9,464 bases of DNA from Oribacterium sp. UBA3737 (lineage in GTDB: Bacteria; Bacillota_A; Clostridia; Lachnospirales; Lachnospiraceae): assembly GCA_002371295.1 (NCBI GenBank), contig DFGZ01000087.1, positions 1 through 9,464 of the forward strand, read 5' to 3'. The notes under the pieces were generated by a model. The model worked only from the letters and a program-made list of their open reading frames with translations, was not told where the DNA came from and did no database searches. The translations under genes and the position numbers were made by a program. Position 1 is the first letter of the stretch, and each line of letters starts with the position of its first letter. Shown here in pieces: positions 1 to 6,240 of this stretch.

Positions 1-24
1 GAGACCATCAAGCTGGAGCATTAA
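1..24 (+). CDS. 3' end of an upstream gene (possibly hisG), partial
   Basis: The first 24 bases read in frame 1 as ETIKLEH followed by a TAA stop. The gene body lies outside the window. Upstream of hisD in Firmicutes the usual neighbour is hisG (ATP phosphoribosyltransferase), and short-form HisG proteins often end in a similar hydrophobic/charged tail, so hisG is a reasonable guess. Seven codons cannot identify a family, and this could also be a chance open end. Confidence 0.3.
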   Translation, partial: ETIKLEH

Positions 25-49
25 AATGTAATTATACAAAAGTTTAAGT

Positions 50-193
50 CCTACGCATTGCTCCGCCAGCGCTCACGCAATGCTGCAGGGATCTCGAATC
101 CGCGCTATTGCGCTGCTTCTCGATCCCTGTTGTCGTATCAGATGACTATGTATCCCGGCAAGCAAGCTTGCAGGCTACATAGTCGCCTGATAC
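50..193 (+). repeat. Tandem hairpin cluster upstream of hisD
   Basis: Three hairpins lie back to back. Hairpin 1 pairs GCATTGC (55-61) with GCAATGC (77-83). Hairpin 2 pairs CAGGGATC (86-93) with GATCCCTG (122-129) and encloses a nested GCGC/GCGC stem (102-105 with 110-113, loop TATT). Hairpin 3 pairs 135-152 with 176-193: seven base pairs (GTATCAG/CTGATAC), one mismatch and one G-T wobble, then nine base pairs (GACTATGTA/TACATAGTC). It is capped by an inner GCAAG/CTTGC stem (158-162 with 167-171). No T-run follows, so these are not classical terminators. The last arm ends 9 nt before the hisD Shine-Dalgarno sequence, so the structure could affect translation or mRNA stability. A REP/MITE-like dispersed element is the main alternative. 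The pairing is visible; the function is inference. Confidence 0.6.
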
Positions 194-215
194 AGGACTT
201 CTGAAGGAGATAGAG

Positions 216-1502
216 ATGATCAAGATTTATGAGATGGGAAAAATAAAGGACGAAGAGATCTTCGCCCGTTTTGAGCCGACAAGCAGTGTAGAGGATATCG
301 TAAAGGATATCATAGCCCATGTAAGAGAAAATGGTGACGAGGCCCTGAGAGAATACAGCTCAAAATTCGATCATGTGGAGCTATCGGATTTTCTGGTCGG
401 TGAAGATGAGATAGAGGCCGCCCTTAAAAAGGTGGAGCCTGAGTTCATAAAGGTGCTTGAGGAGGCGGCAGACAACATCAGCGCTTTTCACAGTAAGCAG
501 GTGAGAAACAGCTTTATCATGGCTGATAAGCCGGGAGTTATCCTCGGGCAGCGGGTCATTCCTCTTGAGAAGGTGGGACTTTATGTGCCCGGCGGTACAG
601 CGGCATATCCTTCAACGGTTCTTATGGATTCCATTCCGGCAAAGATCGCAGGAGTTGAGGAAATAGTAATGGTGACTCCTCCAAACAAGGAGGGCTCGGT
701 AAATCCTTACATCCTTGCAGCAGCACACGTTGCAGGCGTGGGACGCATATTTAAAATCGGCGGTGCTCAGGCCGTTGCGGCACTTGCCTACGGCACAGAG
801 TCCATTCCGAGAGTAGACAAGATAGTAGGCCCCGGCAATGCTTTCGTAGCGGAGGCAAAGAAGCAGGTATTCGGACAGGTTGGCATCGATATGATAGCAG
901 GCCCCTCTGAGGTTCTGGTACTTGCAGACGGTAAGTCGGATCCACGATTTGTGGCGGCAGATCTTCTCAGCCAGGCGGAGCATGATAAGAATGCTTCCGC
1001 AGTGCTCATCACAGAATCCATGGACCTTGCAAAGGCAGTTCAGGAGGAGCTGGAGGTACAGCTTAAGAAGCTTTCGAGAGAAGACATTGCCCGTCCATCC
1101 ATAGAGAATAACGGAAAGATCATCGTGGCCCGTGACCTCATGGAGGGAATCGAGGCTGCCAACAGAATCGCTCCTGAGCACATGGAGGTATGTGTGGATC
1201 AGCCCTTTGATTATCTTCCGCTTATTAAGAATGCGGGTTCTGTATTCCTTGGCCGTTACAATGCTGAGCCTACGGGAGATTATTTTGCCGGACCGAACCA
1301 CACACTTCCTACTTCCGGAACTGCACGTTTCTACAGCCCCTTGTCTGTGGACGATTTCGTAAAGAAGATGCAGTACAGCTATTACACTAAGGAAGCATTG
1401 GAGAAGGATTACGACAAGATCTCACTCTTTGCCAATAAGGAAGGTCTCACCGCACATGCAAGGGCGGTAGACATCAGATTCGGAAAAGAGGACAGGGACT
1501 GA
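216..1502 (+). CDS. hisD: Histidinol dehydrogenase
   Basis: HisD is a cytoplasmic, zinc-dependent enzyme that makes the last two NAD-dependent oxidations, L-histidinol to histidinal to L-histidine. The protein is 428 aa, normal for the family. Visible family motifs are the VPGGTAAYPSTVLM block (about 124-137), GPGN (205-208), and AGPSEVLVLAD (about 228-238). Predicted zinc ligands by alignment to E. coli HisD are Q253, H256, D355 and H414. The acid/base pair E321-H322 sits in APEHMEV and H362 in NHTLP; all key residues are present. The start at 216 is set by GAAGGAGA at 203-210, 5 nt upstream. It is the first full gene of the local his cluster, followed by a 223-nt gap before hisH, where hisB would commonly stand. 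The open frames on the opposite strand are shadows. Confidence 0.97.
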   Translation: MIKIYEMGKIKDEEIFARFEPTSSVEDIVKDIIAHVRENGDEALREYSSKFDHVELSDFLVGEDEIEAALKKVEPEFIKVLEEAADNISAFHSKQVRNSFIMADKPGVILGQRVIPLEKVGLYVPGGTAAYPSTVLMDSIPAKIAGVEEIVMVTPPNKEGSVNPYILAAAHVAGVGRIFKIGGAQAVAALAYGTESIPRVDKIVGPGNAFVAEAKKQVFGQVGIDMIAGPSEVLVLADGKSDPRFVAADLLSQAEHDKNASAVLITESMDLAKAVQEELEVQLKKLSREDIARPSIENNGKIIVARDLMEGIEAANRIAPEHMEVCVDQPFDYLPLIKNAGSVFLGRYNAEPTGDYFAGPNHTLPTSGTARFYSPLSVDDFVKKMQYSYYTKEALEKDYDKISLFANKEGLTAHARAVDIRFGKEDRD

Positions 1503-1551
1503 AGGAAAGGGAAGAACATTTTATTGTGAGGATGCTTTATTGTGATGATGC

Positions 1552-1574
1552 CACACATTGCACATGAATGTGTG
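1552..1574 (+). other. 8-bp hairpin in the hisD-hisH gap
   Basis: CACACATT (1552-1559) pairs perfectly with AATGTGTG (1567-1574) across a 7-nt loop. The 3' side runs into CGGTGGCAC rather than a T-run, so it does not look like an intrinsic terminator. It may be an mRNA processing or stabilising structure between hisD and hisH. The rest of the 223-nt gap holds no convincing gene. Confidence 0.35.
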
Positions 1575-1615
1575 CGGTGGCACTATCGGTGAGTGGCAGT
1601 ACTCTTGAAACTCAC

Positions 1616-1629
1616 ATAATCGTGATTAT
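1616..1629. promoter_or_regulatory. Dyad ATAATC-GT-GATTAT, possible operator
   Basis: A perfect inverted repeat with 6-bp arms and a 2-bp centre lies about 96 nt upstream of the hisH start. Its size and AT-rich arms suit a dimeric regulator's site. A weak promoter-like TTGAAA (1605-1610) stands just before it, but I see no good -10 at the right distance. No regulator can be named. Confidence 0.3.
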
Positions 1630-1725
1630 TTATGGGACGAACAGTCACGGAATCATTTAAATTAATGGTTATAAAGATTTCGGGAGCTAAGTAATCACAT
1701 CATGTTATTTCAAAGGATGGAAAGA

Positions 1726-2385
1726 ATGATAGCTATAATTGACTATGGTGTAGGAAATCTTTTTTCACTGAAAAGCTCTATAACTTCTATAGGTGCCGAG
1801 GCTGTTGTCACCTCGGATAAAGAGGTCATAAATGAAGCGGACCACGTTATCCTTCCCGGAGTCGGAGCCTTCGGTGATGCGGTAAAAAAGCTTCGGGATT
1901 CAGATCTTTTTGATTTTGTGAAGGAGCAGGCAAAGACAGGAAAGCCGTTTCTCGGAATCTGCCTCGGGATGCAGCTTCTTTTCGAAAAGTCCTATGAATA
2001 CGGAGAGCATGAGGGGCTTGGGCTTGTTTCCGGAGTAATCCGCCCTATAGAAGGTGAGATACCTGCGAATCTGGACATCCCTCATATGGGATGGAACAGT
2101 CTTCATTTTATAGAAAGAGAAGGGGAGAAAGGCGAAAAGAATGATGCCTTCGGTGCTCCGGCGGGGAGATCACCTTTATTTAAAGATTTAAAAGAAGGGG
2201 ATCACGTATATTTCGTCCATAGCTTTGCGGCCTTTGAATGTGACCGTAATCTCACAGCTGCAGCGGACTATGGCATTCCTATAACCGCGGCGGTACAGAA
2301 CAACAATGTCTATGGCACCCAGTTCCATCCTGAAAAGAGCGGGGATGTGGGCATGAAGATACTGAAGGCATTTGCAGAGCTATGA
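1726..2385 (+). CDS. hisH: Imidazole glycerol phosphate synthase, glutamine amidotransferase subunit HisH
   Basis: HisH hydrolyses glutamine and channels ammonia to HisF, which uses it to make IGP and AICAR from PRFAR. The protein begins MIAIIDYGVGNL, the normal HisH start. The class I amidotransferase triad is intact: C79 in GICLGMQLL, and H201 and E203 in QFHPEKS. The family HMGWN motif is at 120-124. I chose the ATG at 1726 because AAAGGA at 1712-1717 is well placed for it; an in-frame ATG at 1702 would only add an eight-residue tail not expected in the family. At 219 aa it is somewhat longer than the usual roughly 200 aa, because of a hydrophilic insert at about 131-149, before the PLFKDL segment. 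hisA follows 11 nt after the stop. Confidence 0.95.
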   Translation: MIAIIDYGVGNLFSLKSSITSIGAEAVVTSDKEVINEADHVILPGVGAFGDAVKKLRDSDLFDFVKEQAKTGKPFLGICLGMQLLFEKSYEYGEHEGLGLVSGVIRPIEGEIPANLDIPHMGWNSLHFIEREGEKGEKNDAFGAPAGRSPLFKDLKEGDHVYFVHSFAAFECDRNLTAAADYGIPITAAVQNNNVYGTQFHPEKSGDVGMKILKAFAEL

Positions 2386-2396
2386 TGAGGTGAAAC

Positions 2397-3113
2397 ATGA
2401 TTCTATTTCCTGCGATTGATTTATATGATCATAAAGTGGTGAGACTCCTGAAGGGTGATTATGAAAAAATGACTGTTTACAGTGATGACCCTCTGGCAAC
2501 CGCAAAAAATATAGAGGGTATGGGCGGCAAATGGCTTCACCTTGTGGATCTTGAGGGTGCAAAGGACGGAACCACACCGAATTTTGATGTGGTGAGTGCC
2601 ATTGCAAAGGATACCGGATTAAAGGTTGAGATCGGCGGAGGTATAAGATCCTTTGAGACTATAGAGAAATATCTAAATGCAGGCGTCCAAAGAGTTATCC
2701 TTGGAACCAAGGCGGTGAAGGATCCCGGATTTCTGAAGGAAGCTGTTTCCAAATGGGGAGATAAGATAGCAGTCGGAGTTGATGCGAAGAACGGGAAGGT
2801 TGCCGTTAACGGATGGATGGATGTGCTGGATATCGATATGTTTGATTTCCTTCAGGATATAAAGGAAATGGGTGTAAAGACAGCCATAGTGACTGATATT
2901 TCAAAGGACGGTGCCATGAAGGGGACCAATCTTCCTTTGTATGAGAGATTGTCAAAGCTTTCCGGAATAGACATCACCGCGTCAGGCGGGGTTTCGACAC
3001 TGGATGATCTTAAAGCCCTTAAGGACATGGATATATATGGTGCGATACTCGGCAAGGCCATGTACAACGGAGCCATCGTGTTATCGGAAGCTCTGGAGCT
3101 GGTGAATTCCTGA
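2397..3113 (+). CDS. hisA: ProFAR isomerase (phosphoribosylformimino-AICAR ribotide isomerase)
   Basis: HisA catalyses the Amadori rearrangement of ProFAR to PRFAR, the substrate of the HisH-HisF complex. It is a single (beta/alpha)8 barrel of 238 aa, a typical length. The acid/base aspartates are D8 in FPAIDL and D129 in VGVDAKNG. The phosphate-binding loops are GGGIRS (80-85) and ASGGVS (195-200), and TDISKDG (166-172) is also conserved. The start at 2397 follows a GAGGTG ribosome binding site at 2388-2393 and is 11 nt after the hisH stop, so the two are very likely co-translated. Nothing suggests the bifunctional PriA type, but that was judged by eye only. Confidence 0.96.
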   Translation: MILFPAIDLYDHKVVRLLKGDYEKMTVYSDDPLATAKNIEGMGGKWLHLVDLEGAKDGTTPNFDVVSAIAKDTGLKVEIGGGIRSFETIEKYLNAGVQRVILGTKAVKDPGFLKEAVSKWGDKIAVGVDAKNGKVAVNGWMDVLDIDMFDFLQDIKEMGVKTAIVTDISKDGAMKGTNLPLYERLSKLSGIDITASGGVSTLDDLKALKDMDIYGAILGKAMYNGAIVLSEALELVNS

Positions 3114-3209
3114 GCTGTAGAAGTTGAGAAGTATCGCTGTATGAGTCCGAAAATAAGGTTATAGATAGATTTGTACGGCTTATGATCGGTTTACTTTGTG
3201 GGAGGGCTG

Positions 3210-3968
3210 ATGATTACTAAAAGAATTATTCCCTGTCTTGATGTGAGAGACGGGCGTGTTGTAAAAGGTGTGAACTTTGAGGGGCTTAGGGATGTGAACA
3301 GCCCTGTGGAGCTTGGAAAGTTCTATAGTGACTGCGGAGCTGATGAGCTTGTATTCTATGACATTACCGCAAGCTTTGAAGGCCGCAGGCTTTTTACGGA
3401 TATACTGACTGAGGTGGCAAGTAAGATTTTTATACCATTGACTGTGGGCGGAGGCATTAACACCGTGGATGATTTTGACAGGGTGCTTAAGTGCGGAGCC
3501 GACAAGGTCTCCGTGAATTCCGGTGCGATAAAAAATCCTGACCTCATAAGTGATGCTGCCAGGAAGTACGGTAACCAGTGCGTGGTTCTTTCCGTAGATG
3601 CCAAGAGAGTGGATGGCTCTTATCATGTATTCCTGAACGGCGGACGCGTTGATACAGGCATGGATGCTCTCAAATGGGTAAAGGAAGGTGTAGAGCGCGG
3701 AGCCGGAGAGGTGGTTCTCAATTCCATCGATACCGACGGTGTGAAGAAGGGCTTCGATCTCGAGATGCTGAAGGCTGTCAATGAGCTGGTAAAAGTACCG
3801 GTCATTGCTTCCGGCGGTGCGGGTTCCATTCAGGATTTTGTGGATCTTTTTGAGGAGATTCCCGATATATCTGCAGGACTTGCGGCTTCAATCTTCCATT
3901 TCGGAGAAGTGAAGATAGGAGACCTGAAGATGAGACTGAAGGATGAAGGTATCCCGGTGAGAATCTGA
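3210..3968 (+). CDS. hisF: Imidazole glycerol phosphate synthase, cyclase subunit HisF
   Basis: HisF takes ammonia from HisH and converts PRFAR to IGP, which goes on to histidine, plus AICAR, which returns to purine synthesis. The 252-aa barrel starts MITKRIIPCLDVRDGRVVKG, the family signature. Both catalytic aspartates are present: D11 (PCLD) and D130 (VLSVD). Phosphate-binding glycine-rich loops are GGGIN (80-84) and ASGGAGS (200-206); DTDG is at 174-177. An upstream in-frame GTG at 3198 is possible, but it overlaps the GGAGGG ribosome binding site at 3201-3206, so the ATG at 3210 is preferred. A 96-nt gap separates it from hisA; no terminator was seen in that gap. Confidence 0.96.
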   Translation: MITKRIIPCLDVRDGRVVKGVNFEGLRDVNSPVELGKFYSDCGADELVFYDITASFEGRRLFTDILTEVASKIFIPLTVGGGINTVDDFDRVLKCGADKVSVNSGAIKNPDLISDAARKYGNQCVVLSVDAKRVDGSYHVFLNGGRVDTGMDALKWVKEGVERGAGEVVLNSIDTDGVKKGFDLEMLKAVNELVKVPVIASGGAGSIQDFVDLFEEIPDISAGLAASIFHFGEVKIGDLKMRLKDEGIPVRI

Positions 3969-4005
3969 AGTGTTTATTGTCCTGCCGGTTGATTCAGGTG
4001 GTGCG

Positions 4006-4020
4006 ATGTGCCCGGCACAT
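4006..4020. other. 15-bp palindrome before hisI
   Basis: ATGTGCC (4006-4012) and GGCACAT (4014-4020) form perfect 7-bp arms around a single C. As RNA it would fold as a short hairpin with a small loop. It lies between the hisF stop and the hisI ribosome binding site and lacks a T-run. It may be a protein-binding dyad or an mRNA hairpin; I cannot tell which. Confidence 0.35.
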
Positions 4021-4057
4021 TTAGCAGAGTGATGTCGATTATAAAATGGAGATATGT

Positions 4058-4438
4058 ATGGCTGTCGAAAATTTTGATATAGAAAAAGTGAAATTTGATG
4101 ATAAGGGGCTGGTGCCCTGTATAGTTCAGGATTATATAACAAAAAGAGTCCTGACCCTTGCCTATATGAATCGTGAATCCTTAGGAATCACCCTTGAAAA
4201 GGGCTGTACATGCTTCTGGTCACGTTCCAGACAGGAGCTCTGGCTCAAGGGGGCTACCAGCGGCAATTTTCAGCATATCGTCACCATGGAAGCTGATTGC
4301 GACAGGGATGCGATCCTTGTTCAGGTGGTGAAGGACGGTCCAGCCTGCCACAGAGGAAACGACAGCTGTTTTGATGACTCGCTGTATAAGGACTGGCAGG
4401 AAAACAAGCCATCGAGAAATGTGAAGATGGAAATCTGA
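4058..4438 (+). CDS. hisI: Phosphoribosyl-AMP cyclohydrolase (monofunctional HisI)
   Basis: This enzyme opens the adenine ring of PR-AMP to give ProFAR, the third step of histidine synthesis. The metal sites known from PRA-CH are intact: D80, D82 and D84 (Mg) within ADCDRDA, and C81, C97 and C104 (Zn). The protein is 126 aa and stops after the cyclohydrolase domain, so the PRA-PH (HisE) half of the bifunctional enterobacterial HisIE is missing. The start at 4058 is preferred over an in-frame ATG at 4046 because GGAGA (4048-4052) is spaced correctly only for 4058. It is the last gene of the cluster before the terminator at 4460-4498. Confidence 0.95.
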   Translation: MAVENFDIEKVKFDDKGLVPCIVQDYITKRVLTLAYMNRESLGITLEKGCTCFWSRSRQELWLKGATSGNFQHIVTMEADCDRDAILVQVVKDGPACHRGNDSCFDDSLYKDWQENKPSRNVKMEI

Positions 4439-4459
4439 TAGGAAAATGTGATTAGCAAT

Positions 4460-4498
4460 AAAGCCTGTTCGTCATTGTATGGTGGACAGGCTTTTATT
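4460..4498 (+). terminator. Intrinsic terminator closing the his cluster
   Basis: AAAGCCTGT (4460-4468) pairs with ACAGGCTTT (4486-4494), extended by wobble and Watson-Crick pairs towards an 11-nt loop. The T-rich end runs over 4492-4498 (TTTTATT). It starts 21 nt after the hisI stop and therefore marks the end of the hisD-hisI transcription unit. Some read-through into the next gene is possible. Confidence 0.85.
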
Positions 4499-4542
4499 AA
4501 AATATAAGTGCCCGCGGCATGACCCGGGGTTTAGGAGGAATA

Positions 4543-5073
4543 ATGGGTAAGGCAACAGAATACATGGATATATATGATGAAAACAGGCAGAAGACCGGAC
4601 GTATAGCGGACAGAAAGACGCCTCTTAAAAAGGGAGAGTTCATGATGTACGTGCTTGCCATTCTTGAGACACCGGAGGACGGAAAAATGCTCATAACCCG
4701 CCGGGCCCTCGATAAGAAGTGGGCAGCAGGCGCATGGGAGATTCCGGGCGGAGCATCAATGGCAGGGGAGAGTTCACTTGAAGCTGTTGAAAGGGAAGTA
4801 AAAGAGGAGACCGGTCTCGATGTTTCGGTGTGTCCCGATGAGCAGAAAACTCCTGTTTTCTCATATATGAATGAGGACCTCGAGAGAGGGGACAATTATT
4901 TCGTGGATATATATCACTTCAAATTCCCTTTTGAAGAAAAGGACGTTAATATCCAGAAATCGGAGGCTATCGATCATAAATTTGCGACTGTGGAAGATAT
5001 TACAGAGCTGAATGGGAAGTCAGAGTTCCTGCACTACCGTAGACTGCTTCAGGCATTGGGAATTGAAAAGTGA
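4543..5073 (+). CDS. Nudix hydrolase family protein
   Basis: Nudix proteins cleave nucleoside-diphosphate-linked or similar pyrophosphate substrates in the cytoplasm. The full Nudix box GX5EX7REUXEEXGU is at residues 70-92, running from G70 and E76 to REVKEETGL (84-92), preceded by WEIPGG. The N-terminus (MDIYDENRQKTGR, about 8-20) resembles the YfcD / isopentenyl-diphosphate isomerase branch. However, the histidines and the catalytic cysteine expected of a true type 1 isomerase are not evident, so the substrate is unassigned. The protein is 176 aa. The ATG at 4543 follows AGGAGG at 4533-4538. A promoter is not clear: TATAAG at 4503-4508 has only TGGACA, 14 nt upstream and inside the terminator stem, as a partner. 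Confidence 0.88.
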   Translation: MGKATEYMDIYDENRQKTGRIADRKTPLKKGEFMMYVLAILETPEDGKMLITRRALDKKWAAGAWEIPGGASMAGESSLEAVEREVKEETGLDVSVCPDEQKTPVFSYMNEDLERGDNYFVDIYHFKFPFEEKDVNIQKSEAIDHKFATVEDITELNGKSEFLHYRRLLQALGIEK

Positions 5074-5083
5074 AGATAAAAAC

Positions 5084-5238
5084 AAAACTGCAGATGAATA
5101 TTCACCGGGTTTTGCGAGCCGGAAGAACAGGCTGCGAAGCTGTGCAGTTATCCGGGCACAGGCAGTGTGTAAGGTACGAACATTGGAAGCAGTCTGTTAA
5201 TCAAAGTGAGCGTACCGGTGCGATCAATCTGCAGTTTT
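5084..5238 (+). ncRNA. Candidate structured RNA or complex 3' UTR
   Basis: A perfect 12-bp inverted repeat closes the segment: AAAACTGCAGAT (5084-5095) with ATCTGCAGTTTT (5227-5238). Inside it, CACCGG (5103-5108) can pair with CCGGTG (5215-5220), CTGTGC (5140-5145) with GCACAG (5156-5161), and GGTACG (5173-5178) with CGTACC (5211-5216). The last helix overlaps the second by two bases, so they may compete. The 3' side is T-rich. The element begins 10 nt after the Nudix stop and lies upstream of the mscS promoter. I do not recognise a known riboswitch, SRP, 6S or tmRNA signature. A small inverted-repeat transposable element is an alternative, but I saw no target duplication. Confidence 0.4.
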
Positions 5239-5248
5239 ATTAATGTTT

Positions 5249-5275
5249 CTGACTTTACGCTGCATGTTGTATAAT
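5249..5275 (+). promoter_or_regulatory. Probable sigma-A promoter for the MscS-type channel
   Basis: A perfect TATAAT (-10) is at 5270-5275, about 40 nt before the start codon. The -35 partner is poor: CTGACT (5249-5254) with a short 15-nt spacer. The downstream gene is separated from the Nudix gene by 242 nt, so an independent promoter makes sense. Confidence 0.55.
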
Positions 5276-5315
5276 TGTACCGGGATTTGAAAGCTCAGGA
5301 GTCGGGAGGAGTATT

Positions 5316-6128
5316 ATGCTGAATATTGAAAAGATAATTGATGAGATAGTAAGCTTGTGCACGCGGGCAGGCGGTAAGCTTCTGCTGGCCCTCTTGATCT
5401 TTATAGCAGGACGCTTCGCCATAAAGTACATCATGCAGATGGTGAGGAAGCTTCATGCCATCTCCCTGGCAGATAAGACCGTTTCTTCTTTCGTGATCAG
5501 CGGAGTGAACATCGTTTTAAACATTATTATGATACTCAGCATCATAAATGTTCTTGGGGTTCCCATGGCATCAGTGATCACTGTGCTGGCATCAGCGGGA
5601 ATGGCCATCGGTCTTTCTCTGCAGGGTGCCCTCTCCAACATCGCGGGAGGCATCATGCTTCTCATCTTCAGACCCTTCAGCGTTGGAGAATATATCATGG
5701 CGAACGGGGTTGAGGGCAATGTCAGAGCCATCAGCCTCATGTATACCACCCTTCTCACCAACGACAACAAAAAGATTATGATCCCCAACGGTGAGCTCAT
5801 GAATAAGAGCATTACCAATTTCTCCTGTGAGGAATTCAGAAGAGTGGATCTTCAGTTCACTACGGGAAAGGGCGAAGACATTGACAGAGTCCGTGGGATA
5901 CTTCTTGATGTTATGGAGGCCAATGCCAAAGTCCTGAAGGATTCACCATCCCGAAGAGCATTTGCATCCATAGACGGCGGAACAAATGAATCCATGATCT
6001 TTACGGCAAGGGCATGGGTGAAGACTGCCGATTACTGGGATGTCTACTACGAACTTATGCAGGAGATCACCAGGAAGTTCAAGGAAGCCGGTATTTCAAC
6101 TCCGGCAGTCAGGATGATACAGCAGTGA
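5316..6128 (+). CDS. mscS: MscS-family small-conductance mechanosensitive channel
   Basis: This membrane protein should open under membrane tension and release solutes during osmotic downshock. The 270-aa sequence shows three hydrophobic segments: TM1 about 19-41, TM2 about 57-81 and the pore-lining TM3 about 83-117. TM3 carries the glycine/alanine-rich GLSLQGALSNIAGG (99-112) typical of the MscS pore, followed by FRPFSVGEY at the entry to the cytoplasmic beta domain. IPNGEL (156-161) and ITNFS are family landmarks. The remaining residues form the cytoplasmic vestibule domain. The length is close to E. coli MscS (286 aa), with no extra domains. The start at 5316 follows GGGAGGAG at 5304-5311. 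It is probably a single-gene unit. Confidence 0.94.
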   Translation: MLNIEKIIDEIVSLCTRAGGKLLLALLIFIAGRFAIKYIMQMVRKLHAISLADKTVSSFVISGVNIVLNIIMILSIINVLGVPMASVITVLASAGMAIGLSLQGALSNIAGGIMLLIFRPFSVGEYIMANGVEGNVRAISLMYTTLLTNDNKKIMIPNGELMNKSITNFSCEEFRRVDLQFTTGKGEDIDRVRGILLDVMEANAKVLKDSPSRRAFASIDGGTNESMIFTARAWVKTADYWDVYYELMQEITRKFKEAGISTPAVRMIQQ

Positions 6129-6170
6129 CATAGAGAAGAGGCCGGGTGTAGCGGTATTTCAGAAGTGATT

Positions 6171-6198
6171 TTGAGAGGGACCGTTTTATGACTATAGT
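6171..6198 (+). promoter_or_regulatory. Promoter upstream of the spermidine-synthase-like gene and hisJ
   Basis: TTGAGA (6171-6176) and TATAGT (6193-6198) are separated by 16 nt; each differs from consensus at one position. Transcription would start near 6205, about 36 nt before the next start codon. This supports a separate transcription unit for the next two genes. Confidence 0.55.
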
Positions 6199-6240
6199 AC
6201 CGAAGCTTCTGAATAATAGAATTTGATATAGGACTATTTA

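Noticed and set aside
612..1301. 229-codon open frame on the minus strand inside hisD
   Set aside because: It lies fully opposite hisD, which has all family motifs and a good ribosome binding site. The minus-strand product is cysteine-rich with no recognisable domain, typical of an antisense shadow.
1545..1592. Possible His leader peptide before hisH (MMPHIAHECVRWHYR)
   Set aside because: Three His in 15 residues is suggestive, but no ribosome binding site is at the right distance, the His codons are not in a run, and no terminator/antiterminator pair follows.
5012..5200. 62-codon plus-strand frame overlapping the Nudix gene's end
   Set aside because: It starts inside the Nudix gene in another frame, has no ribosome binding site, and runs through the structured 5084-5238 element. 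The product shows no recognisable features.
5173..5216. SRP-like GGAAGCAG within the 5084-5238 element
   Set aside because: Only the short GGAAGCAG string resembles the SRP RNA apical loop; the surrounding conserved bases and stem are absent.
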